A stretch of DNA of 5,281 bases, taken from positions 1-5,281 of the forward strand of contig JAPKBK010000132.1 of assembly GCA_028823435.1 (NCBI GenBank). The letters run 5' to 3'. Every line of letters starts with the position of its first letter. The first letter of the stretch is position 1. This DNA comes from Flavobacteriales bacterium. GTDB lineage: Bacteria > Bacteroidota > Bacteroidia > Flavobacteriales_D > Sanyastnellaceae. Both the position numbers and the translations under genes were made by a program. The notes below the pieces were generated by a model, which searched no databases, had not been told where the DNA came from, and worked only from the letters and a program-made list of their open reading frames with translations. Positions 1-5,281 of the stretch are shown here, piece by piece.

Positions 1-406
1 AAAATGCGAGGTAAGATAAATCTCGATTCCTTCTATAAAAATACGCGCCATCTTCGAGGTCGGACAAGATGTATGGTGCGCCATTAGAATCTGTCAAGGT
101 GCTGTTCGTGGTGGGGTCGTCATCTGTTTCATAGCCCCAATGTTCGAAAAAAAGATTCATTTGCTTCGTGTTCTCTGCGATAAACCATCCGCTAGTCGCC
201 AGACCTCCAAGTACAATAGGAGCTTTCCAACTCTTTTTATTGATAACCTGACCTGACCCTGGAAGTATAGCAGCCCATTTGGTCGTGTTTTTTACGCGCA
301 GTTGTTCTTCAGTTAAGACATCTGTTTCCTGTGCATAGACTGATGTGTCGAAAAGAGAAAACACACCCAGACACATCACGCATAGATATTTTGCTATAGA
401 ATGCAT
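1..406 (-). CDS. DUF5683 domain protein, exported, N-terminal part only
   Basis: The 135 visible residues run off the low end of the window, so the C-terminus is missing. The ATG at 406-404 is the natural start. It lies 22 bp after the parB stop and opens onto a signal peptide: positively charged MHSIAK, a hydrophobic stretch (about residues 7-19), then SVYA before QE, a type I cleavage site near residue 25/26. No lipobox is evident. The mature part begins with a short polar stretch, then KWAAILPGSGQ (residues 43-53) and a hydrophobic segment (about 62-76). An acidic Thr/Asp/Ser linker (about 92-120) follows, then YRRNRDLSYLAF (124-135). The GSGQ and YRRNRDLS patterns are what I know from the DUF5683 family, which in Bacteroidota commonly follows parB. 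The family's biochemical role is unknown; export to the periplasm or membrane is inferred. Close spacing suggests co-transcription with parAB. Confidence 0.85.
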   Translation of the reverse strand, partial: MHSIAKYLCVMCLGVFSLFDTSVYAQETDVLTEEQLRVKNTTKWAAILPGSGQVINKKSWKAPIVLGGLATSGWFIAENTKQMNLFFEHWGYETDDDPTTNSTLTDSNGAPYILSDLEDGAYFYRRNRDLSYLAF

Positions 407-428
407 TTGTTGTACTTGCGCGCTTGAA

Positions 429-1475
429 TTATTGGGTCAGTTTGTCAAGCAACTCCTGTAATTCATTCATGTCCTTGTAGTGCAGCTCTATTCTGCCTGA
501 AGCACCGAGTGTGGTCTTGATTTTTGTTCCATTCCCGAACCTCAATTTTAAGATGCTTTGAGCTTGCTCTTCGTCGGGGCTGTGTCTCCGCTTGTCAGCA
601 GGAGCTTTCATTGTTTTTTTACGCCCGCCATCTTTTTTACAGAGATTCTCAGTTTGTCTCACACTGAACTTCTGAGTGATTGCAAGATTCATTATGAGAA
701 TCTGTCTCTCTGGATCGTCAGTGATTGAGAGCAGTGCCTTTGCATGCCCTTGTGAAAGCGTCCGTTTTGCAAGTTCAATTTTGATTTCTTCTGGCAAATC
801 TAAAAGACGTAACGAATTTGTGATTGAGACCCTGGCCTTGCCCACGAGTAAAGATATCTGCGCGTGAGTTAAGCGACACTCTTCAATGAGTCGTTGATAA
901 GATGTTGCAACTTCAATAGGGTGGAGGTCCTGTCGTTGTACGTTTTCTACCAGCGCCATCTCTAACAGTTGCGCGTCATCAGCTTCGCGAATATAAGCAG
1001 GTATTTCTTCCAGTCCTGCAGCTTGACCCGCTCTGAAGCGACGCTCTCCAGCAATTATTTGATATTTGAGAGCGCTAATTTTCCGAACAGTGATTGGTTG
1101 AATAATGCCAAGTTCTCGGATGCTATCCTCCAATTTCTTAAGGGAACTGTTTTCGAATGATTCTCGTGGTTGGTTTGCGTTCCGCACAATATTGCCAATC
1201 GGTATCATTGCGATTTTCCCAGCCATTTGACCTATAACACGAGGTTTTTTATCGACTTCGTTGTTGCCAAACCCTTTGGAAGCGATTCCGTTTCCAGATA
1301 AGATTTGGGTCTTGAGATCTTCTTTCTCAAACTCTTTCGTTTCAAGTTCATGCTTATCGATATCGCGAATGATATCGGAAATCTTTGATGTGCGATTTGG
1401 ATTGACATTGTTAAAGTCTGGCATGTCTCCCAGTCCCTTTCCCAAACCCCTTCCGATGTTGACCTTTCTTGACAT
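429..1475 (-). CDS. parB: Chromosome-partitioning protein ParB (Spo0J), parS-binding CTPase
   Basis: ParB loads on parS sites, slides on DNA as a CTP-dependent clamp, and stimulates the ATPase of ParA to separate origins. The 348-residue protein shows the family layout in order. The N-terminal basic motif GRGLGKGLG (8-16) is the likely ParA-contacting segment. A long polar linker covers about 17-88. The ParB/Srx CTP-binding domain (about 90-185) contains NQPR (101-104), GIIQPITVR (123-131), GERRFRA (143-149) and ENVQRQDLHPIE (177-188). The helix-turn-helix is around LTHAQISLLVGKARVSIT (202-219), followed by LSQGHAKALL (240-249). A Lys/Arg-rich stretch (280-298) leads to a C-terminal dimerisation domain (about 300-348). 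The start is 5 bp after the parA stop, which implies translational coupling. The protein is longer than most chromosomal ParBs I know (roughly 280-300 residues), mainly because of the linker. All expected CTP-pocket motifs are present, so it should be functional. Confidence 0.97.
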   Translation of the reverse strand: MSRKVNIGRGLGKGLGDMPDFNNVNPNRTSKISDIIRDIDKHELETKEFEKEDLKTQILSGNGIASKGFGNNEVDKKPRVIGQMAGKIAMIPIGNIVRNANQPRESFENSSLKKLEDSIRELGIIQPITVRKISALKYQIIAGERRFRAGQAAGLEEIPAYIREADDAQLLEMALVENVQRQDLHPIEVATSYQRLIEECRLTHAQISLLVGKARVSITNSLRLLDLPEEIKIELAKRTLSQGHAKALLSITDDPERQILIMNLAITQKFSVRQTENLCKKDGGRKKTMKAPADKRRHSPDEEQAQSILKLRFGNGTKIKTTLGASGRIELHYKDMNELQELLDKLTQ

Positions 1476-1480
1476 AGCGA

Positions 1481-2293
1481 CTAGCCCACTAGGTCTTTAA
1501 GGAACTTTTCATCATCTCGAAGTTTTGTCATTTCATTGCGCTGAAGGATTTCCCTTGCAAGGTTGAGATAATTCACAGACCCCTTACAACTTGCGTCGTG
1601 TATGATGATTGATTCGCCATAGCTCGGCGCCTCTCCAAGTCTCGTGTTTCTGTGGATGACAGTGTTTAAGACAAGGTCTTCAAAATGAATTCGTACTTCC
1701 TCAACGACTTGATTCGCCAGTCTAAGGCGCGTGTCATACATCGTTAATAGAATCCCCTCGACTTCGAGACGAGGATTGAGTTGGGTTTGTACTATTTTGA
1801 TTGTATTGAGAAGCTTGCCTAAGCCCTCTAATGCAAAATACTCACATTGTACTGGAATCATTACTGAGTCAGCAGCAGTTAGCGCATTAAGAGTCACAAG
1901 TCCCAAGCTCGGTGAACAGTCTATGACAATAAAATCATAGTTGTCTCTAATTTTCTCAAGTTCATGGTAAAGTTTTCTTTCACGCTGCTTCTGGTCCACA
2001 AGCTCGATTTCGGCACCGATAAGATCCAGATTCGCAGGCAATATATCTAAGTTTGGAGAAGTCGTAGACAGGATACAGTCTTCGATATTCGATGTACCTA
2101 GAATGACTTCGTAGGTTCCATTTTCAACTGTGTGAGGGTCTAAGCCCACACCACTTGTTGCATTTGCTTGAGGGTCTGAGTCTACAAGTAGTGTTTTGTA
2201 TTCAAGTACACCTAAGCATGCTCCTAAGTTGATCGCAGTTGTTGTTTTTCCAACACCTCCTTTTTGATTTGCGATTGCAATAATTTTTCCCAT
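1481..2293 (-). CDS. parA: Chromosome-partitioning ATPase ParA (Soj type)
   Basis: This deviant Walker ATPase dimerises with ATP, binds the nucleoid non-specifically and is released by ParB, driving origin segregation. The 270 residues contain the deviant Walker A box KGGVGKTT (11-18, with the signature lysine at 11), the A' motif LLVDSDPQAN (35-44) and the Walker B segment FIVIDCSPSLG (121-131). PVQCEYFALEGL (147-158) and TVIHRNTRLGEAPSYGES (211-228), the latter in the region that usually supplies DNA-contacting basic residues, are also typical. There is no N-terminal helix-turn-helix, so this is the chromosomal Soj-like class and not a plasmid P1-type autorepressor. The ATG at 2293-2291 is the only plausible start, because the Walker A box begins ten residues later. 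No Shine-Dalgarno is obvious upstream, as is usual in Bacteroidota. parB follows after 5 bp. An inverted repeat lies just before the start codon. Confidence 0.97.
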   Translation of the reverse strand: MGKIIAIANQKGGVGKTTTAINLGACLGVLEYKTLLVDSDPQANATSGVGLDPHTVENGTYEVILGTSNIEDCILSTTSPNLDILPANLDLIGAEIELVDQKQRERKLYHELEKIRDNYDFIVIDCSPSLGLVTLNALTAADSVMIPVQCEYFALEGLGKLLNTIKIVQTQLNPRLEVEGILLTMYDTRLRLANQVVEEVRIHFEDLVLNTVIHRNTRLGEAPSYGESIIIHDASCKGSVNYLNLAREILQRNEMTKLRDDEKFLKDLVG

Positions 2294-2470
2294 CAGAATA
2301 TCTTTTAGCTTAATTCAGGCTTACGCTAAGATATCATTTGATAGGGTGTGTTCCAGATAAAGTTGTACACACACAAGCCTGTGCCTATAAAGGATTAAGC
2401 ACTATTTATGTGAAGAAGATGTGGAAAAAGTCAGGAAGTAATAGGTGCCCTTTTGTATTGTAGGAATGTT
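2294..2470. other. Intergenic region upstream of parA
   Basis: This 177-bp gap separates the stop of the PUR-like gene from the start of parA and is the only sizeable non-coding stretch in the window. It is the likely site of the parAB promoter, but I found no convincing match on the minus strand to the Bacteroidota consensus (TTG, about 19 bp, TAnnTTTG). It contains an imperfect inverted repeat near parA and a GT/AC-alternating patch around 2346-2375. There is no open reading frame of note on either strand, no tRNA-like fold that I recognise, and no GC-rich hairpin followed by a T run that would mark an intrinsic terminator. Confidence 0.6.
2298..2334 (-). promoter_or_regulatory. Imperfect inverted repeat in the parA leader
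   Basis: On the plus strand, ATATCTTTTAGC (2298-2309) is mirrored by GCTAAGATAT (2325-2334), with a 15-nt spacer. In parA mRNA this could form about ten base pairs with a two-nucleotide bulge, ending four nucleotides before the ATG. The arms are AT-rich, so the hairpin would be only moderately stable. It could be a translational control element, a binding site for a dimeric regulator, or chance. The sequence shows the symmetry; any function is inference. Confidence 0.35.
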
Positions 2471-2974
2471 TTACAGGTCCTCGAAATTCACTTCGTCTTC
2501 AGAACTTTCAGATGAGTCGCTCGCGGAGTCGTCAGAAGACTCGTTCGTTGAGTCGCTTGCTGAGTCGTCAGTTGCGTCGTTCGTTTCCTCAGCCTTAGGC
2601 TCGCTAGAAACGGCTTCATGACCTGAGGGTGACGCTTCTGAGCCTTCCTCTTTTTGGTGTTCTGAATCGTTTGCTTTTCTCTCTGCAATCGGATCGCGGA
2701 ATTCTCCAGTCGTCATTAATTCTTTGATCTTGTCTGTCGCGTCAATAAAGCCGTCTTCAAACTTTTCAAAATCCTCTCTGTACAAGAACAGCTTGTGCTT
2801 TGAGTAATTTACATTTCCACTGTTGTCGAAGTTTCTCTTGCTCTCTGTGATCGTCATATAGAGATCTTTTCCTCTTGTTTCTTTGACATCGAAGAAATAA
2901 GTGCGCTTCCCAGCTCTTACTCTAACTGAATATAACTCTTCTCTATCTCTATTGTCGTTGTTATTTTCTGACAT
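2471..2974 (-). CDS. DUF3276 / PUR-domain protein with acidic C-terminal tail
   Basis: Residues about 11-92 match the Bacteroidota DUF3276 family, whose fold is related to the eukaryotic PUR-alpha single-stranded DNA/RNA-binding domain. The diagnostic stretches are EELYSVRVRAGKRTYFFDVK (12-31), LYMTITESKRNF (38-49) and KHKLFLYREDFEKFEDG (59-75). The alternating basic and aromatic residues in the first stretch are the likely nucleic-acid-binding surface. From about residue 96 the protein becomes a low-complexity tail rich in Ser, Asp and Glu (ending EVNFEDL), probably disordered and strongly acidic. Part of it is a 12-residue repeat. Family members I know are often shorter (about 100-140 residues), so the tail accounts for the length of 167. 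The ATG at 2974-2972 lies 56 bp after the preceding stop; a weak purine stretch (GAGAG) precedes it. Cytoplasmic location is expected. Nucleic-acid binding is inferred from the family; no specific role is known. Confidence 0.9.
   Translation of the reverse strand: MSENNNDNRDREELYSVRVRAGKRTYFFDVKETRGKDLYMTITESKRNFDNSGNVNYSKHKLFLYREDFEKFEDGFIDATDKIKELMTTGEFRDPIAERKANDSEHQKEEGSEASPSGHEAVSSEPKAEETNDATDDSASDSTNESSDDSASDSSESSEDEVNFEDL
2501..2572 (-). repeat. 36-bp tandem repeat (two copies) in the PUR-like gene tail
   Basis: The two direct copies are 2501-2536 and 2537-2572, matching at about 26 of 36 positions. The best-conserved core is about 23 bp (2513-2535 and 2549-2571, with two differences). 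They encode TDDSASDSTNES (135-146) and SDDSASDSSESS (147-158), eight of twelve residues identical. The period is a whole number of codons, so copy-number change would keep the frame. The pattern suggests growth of the acidic tail by duplication, although biased Ser/Asp codon use alone could give part of the similarity. Confidence 0.7.
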
Positions 2975-3030
2975 CTTGCTCTCTCAGTTTAGTATTCTAT
3001 GTGGTTTGATGCGACAAGTTAAGTATAAAG

Positions 3031-5281
3031 TTATCTTGTTAGATACACTGATCCACTTTTCGTTCTTGGATATCCTATTTGGTCTACCCATACTGCCTCC
3101 CAGATATATAGCCCATTTGGACAAAAGTGATTGCCCTCAGCTCCTTTTTCACCTTGCCAAGGCACAGAAGGGTCAGTGGTTTGCCAAACGAGTTCACCCC
3201 ATCTGTTTACGATATTAACGCGATATGCGCTGACTCCTAGGATAACAGGGAGCCAAACATCATTTAAGCCATCACCATCAGGGGTGAATGCTGTGGGCGC
3301 ATAAAAGACCGAGCCGCTAATGCTGACTTCTCCAGAAGCGGTATTCGTACATCCCGCCTCATTGATGACGGTTAACGTTATGTTGTAAATGCCACCATCG
3401 CTGTAGGTATATTCTCCGTCACAACCTTGCAGGCTTCCTCCATCACCGAAATTGTAGAAGCAATCAACAGCTTGGTCACCTAAATAATCGACGCTAATGA
3501 GAGGGTTCAATATATCTACTACGTTGGGGTCTACATCGAATGCTGCAAATGGAATAGGGTATGTTTGTACCAAATCCACTTCTAGCATGTCGAGATTTCT
3601 TGCACAATAGCCTCCGGTGGTCATTTCGAGTAGCACGGGGAAGTTTCCGGAATATAAATACAGATGTACTGGGTTTACAGCGTTTGACGTTGTTCCGTCA
3701 CCAAAATGCCACAGATAAGATGTCGCTGTAGACGTTGAGCTCAGATTTGTATAAGAAACCTGATGTGGAGGACATCCCAAAAGAGGTCCAGCGGAGAAGT
3801 CTATTGTAGGGTCTGGTATTGCTTCTACTTGGGCTGAGAATGACTGTTGGCAGCCATCAAGTCCGGGGACTTCTGCAGACAAAGTGACCTCATAGACGCC
3901 AGGCTCAGAATACACGAGGTTAGAGATATTTGTTTCAGAAACTTGTGCGCTAACTGTAGCTCCGCCGAAGTCCCAGCTGTAGACTGTATTTACATCAATG
4001 GATGCGGTTCCTGTCAGAGAGAAATTGTGTGTTGAGAAGCAATTGGGGTCTGGCGCTTCGAAAACAGGTTCTAACAAATAGTATATATCCACATTTGCTG
4101 TTGCAGTGGAAGGGCAGGTGAAGGGTGCATATGCTGTCAGGGTGACGGTATAGGATCCTGAATCTGCATATGTGAATTCAGGTTCGAGGTCAGTCGATGA
4201 GTCTCCGCCAAAAGGGGATCCGAAATCCCACAAATAAGTCTCTGAATTAAGCGAGTTATTTTCGAATGAGAACGTGAGACCTTGGCAAAAACCTGTTTGA
4301 TCTTCTATCGTGGCGACGGGTTCAGGTGGGGCAACCCATTCAAATTCTGCTTCTGCCGTACAGCCATTATTGTTAACGGTCAATGAGATGTCCCATGTGT
4401 TTGAATTTCCAAAGTCAACACCCTCTGGTGACATGATGTTTGCAGAAATGGGGCTGCCTCCGTTAAAATCCCAAAAATAGGTGGCCTCAGGGCTCATTGT
4501 GCCATTGACATTGAAATCGAAAGTTTCAGTATCGGTAATGCAATTAAAATCTAGGATTTCGATGACAGGGTCAAGAGGCATAAAGACATCAAATATTTGT
4601 GATGACGTATCTGCACACGGCCAATCTGGATTTGCAATCAATGTGACCTCGTATGTTCCTACATCGGGATATGTAAACTGAGGTTCTAATTCTGTACTAA
4701 CATCAGTGTCCGTTCCATCGATTCCAAAGTCCCAAAGAAAATCTTCTCCGTTAATGGATTCATTCACAAATTGTATGGTTTCACCGATACATAGTTGTTC
4801 AGGTTGCTGAGGTGTGACGGAAGCGACGATGTTCGGGTCGCATAACGTGACATTAAACTGAAAATCCCGCACGACTTTCCCCAAACTAATTCCATCACGA
4901 AATTCTTCGACACAAATTCCCATGGCGTATTGTCCAGGGATATTTGGTGTGCCAGTGATGAATCCAGTTGCAGGGTCGATAGAGAAGGCTGGGTCAGATG
5001 CAATGGGGTAGGTGGCTGAATATGCGGCATTGTATGGGATGGGCGTATATGGTGGGTTTGATGGTGGATTTGGAACAGGGCTTCCAAAACCTCCTCCGCC
5101 ACCGTTCGGGCCACCTCCATCAAAAGGTGCACATAAAGAATACACGAGGTCATCACCATCAGGGTCAATCGCTGCATTGTCAAAGAAAAACTCAAAATTT
5201 GCACATAGCGCTACTGGCGGTAATGTTTGGAAAACAGGAGAGCTGTTGCTTGTTGTCGTTTCGTCAGTGCCAGGGATATGA
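3031..5281 (-). CDS. Large secreted PKD-repeat protein with T9SS type B (gliding-motility-associated) C-terminal domain, 5' partial
   Basis: The frame is open to the window edge, giving 749 visible residues (numbered from that edge); the start and signal peptide lie outside. The GTG at 5145 is internal, since homologous sequence (SPVFQTLPPVALC, DPDGDDLVYSLC) continues before it. Layout: a cadherin/He_PIG-like module with the possible metal-binding DPDGDD (39-44), a Gly/Pro-rich insert (about 55-84) and FSIDPATGFITGTP (99-112). Six PKD-type beta-sandwich repeats follow, with signatures WDFG (183), WDFN (270), WDFG (351), WDFG (436), WHFGDG (524) and YNFGDG (609), spaced 81-88 residues apart. 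The C-terminal domain (659-749) carries APTAFTPDGDGLNDVW, NRWGELVW, GLYIWEAVW and a final SGSVYLTR. In this family that domain directs export through the type IX system and surface retention or release. An adhesin or structural surface role is likely but not shown; no catalytic domain is visible. Confidence 0.93.
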   Translation of the reverse strand, partial: HIPGTDETTTSNSSPVFQTLPPVALCANFEFFFDNAAIDPDGDDLVYSLCAPFDGGGPNGGGGGFGSPVPNPPSNPPYTPIPYNAAYSATYPIASDPAFSIDPATGFITGTPNIPGQYAMGICVEEFRDGISLGKVVRDFQFNVTLCDPNIVASVTPQQPEQLCIGETIQFVNESINGEDFLWDFGIDGTDTDVSTELEPQFTYPDVGTYEVTLIANPDWPCADTSSQIFDVFMPLDPVIEILDFNCITDTETFDFNVNGTMSPEATYFWDFNGGSPISANIMSPEGVDFGNSNTWDISLTVNNNGCTAEAEFEWVAPPEPVATIEDQTGFCQGLTFSFENNSLNSETYLWDFGSPFGGDSSTDLEPEFTYADSGSYTVTLTAYAPFTCPSTATANVDIYYLLEPVFEAPDPNCFSTHNFSLTGTASIDVNTVYSWDFGGATVSAQVSETNISNLVYSEPGVYEVTLSAEVPGLDGCQQSFSAQVEAIPDPTIDFSAGPLLGCPPHQVSYTNLSSTSTATSYLWHFGDGTTSNAVNPVHLYLYSGNFPVLLEMTTGGYCARNLDMLEVDLVQTYPIPFAAFDVDPNVVDILNPLISVDYLGDQAVDCFYNFGDGGSLQGCDGEYTYSDGGIYNITLTVINEAGCTNTASGEVSISGSVFYAPTAFTPDGDGLNDVWLPVILGVSAYRVNIVNRWGELVWQTTDPSVPWQGEKGAEGNHFCPNGLYIWEAVWVDQIGYPRTKSGSVYLTR
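3034..3306 (-). other. T9SS type B C-terminal sorting domain (CHU_C / gliding-motility-associated type)
   Basis: These last 91 residues of the PKD protein form the outer-membrane secretion signal. Visible hallmarks are the calcium-site-like TPDGDGLND near the start, the central NRWGELVW, the W-x-G segment, and the SGSVYLTR end. In known systems type B domains depend on PorP/SprF-like partners, often encoded next door to the cargo. No such partner is in this window; the upstream side is not visible. Confidence 0.9.
3775..4791 (-). repeat. Two-copy super-repeat of paired PKD modules
   Basis: PKD repeats 1+2 (residues 164-331, bases 4288-4791) and 3+4 (332-502, bases 3775-4287) form two longer units of about 168-171 residues. 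Each starts with a C-x-G segment and a first WDFG. LEPxFTYxDxGxYxVTL follows, then an (L)(D/E)PV link leading to a short NC segment. Each unit ends with a second, less canonical WDF module. Repeats 5 and 6 do not follow this pattern. The copies have diverged well at the protein level, so this is an old duplication or shared architecture, not a recent DNA repeat. Confidence 0.65.

Noticed and set aside
1482..1496. Short symmetry (CTAG, four bases, CTAG) at the parA-parB junction
   Set aside because: Four-base arms are expected by chance, and the element lies mostly within the parA coding end.
2345..2375. GT/AC-rich patch with short inverted arms (GTGTGT and ACACAC) upstream of parA
   Set aside because: The arms are simple alternating sequence and only six bases long, with no T run; neither a terminator nor an operator can be supported.
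2488..2688. Minus-strand frame of 66 codons inside the PUR-like gene
   Set aside because: It is an alternate reading of the Ser/Asp repeat, giving a Thr/Gln/Arg-rich product with no recognisable features.
2901..3218. Plus-strand frame of 105 codons spanning the gap between the PUR-like and PKD genes
   Set aside because: It overlaps both well-supported genes antisense and has no recognisable domain.
3031..5145. GTG at 5145 as the start of the PKD protein
   Set aside because: The frame is open upstream and encodes sequence continuous with the same domain (PPVALC through DPDGDDL), so the true start lies beyond the window.
4764..5204. Second minus-strand frame of 146 codons overlapping the PKD gene
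   Set aside because: It is out of frame with a clearly recognisable protein, and its His/Thr/Leu-rich product looks like a shifted reading of the Pro/Gly/Tyr codons.
5012..5281. Plus-strand open frame of 89 codons running to the window edge
   Set aside because: It is antisense to the secreted PKD protein. Its Gly/Pro-rich product mirrors the Gly/Pro insert on the other strand, and it shows no family signature.

Overview
The window looks like a chromosomal segment of a Bacteroidota bacterium, probably from the Flavobacteriales/Saprospiria side of the phylum. Three things support this: a PKD-repeat protein ending in a gliding-motility / type IX secretion (T9SS type B) C-terminal domain, a DUF3276 (PUR-like) protein, and the parA-parB-DUF5683 gene order, which is characteristic of Bacteroidota. 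The start codons lack strong Shine-Dalgarno sequences, which also fits. Base composition is moderate, with no abrupt change visible by eye. Finer taxonomy cannot be settled from the sequence alone.

All five genes are on the minus strand, so transcription runs from high to low coordinates. From 5281 to 3031 is the C-terminal 749 residues of a large secreted protein. It has a Gly/Pro-rich cadherin/He_PIG-like module, six PKD-type repeats and a T9SS sorting domain; its start lies outside the window. After 56 bp comes a 167-residue DUF3276/PUR-domain protein with an acidic Ser/Asp tail (2974-2471). A 177-bp non-coding gap follows (2470-2294); it contains an imperfect inverted repeat just before parA. 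Then come parA (2293-1481), parB (1475-429) and the N-terminal 135 residues of an exported DUF5683 protein (406 to beyond 1). The last three genes are separated by only 5 and 22 bp and are very probably one operon.

ParA and ParB form the chromosome-segregation pair: a Soj-type deviant Walker ATPase and a CTP-binding parS clamp. No canonical parS site was found in the window. The DUF5683 gene is a conserved passenger of this operon with unknown function. The PUR-like protein may bind nucleic acid, but a link to segregation is only inferred from position. The secreted PKD protein is functionally separate.

I see no mobile element, CRISPR array, RNA gene or clearly new system. The most useful leads are the parA leader inverted repeat, the repeat-built acidic tail of the PUR-like protein, the long linker in ParB, and the two-module super-repeat in the PKD protein.
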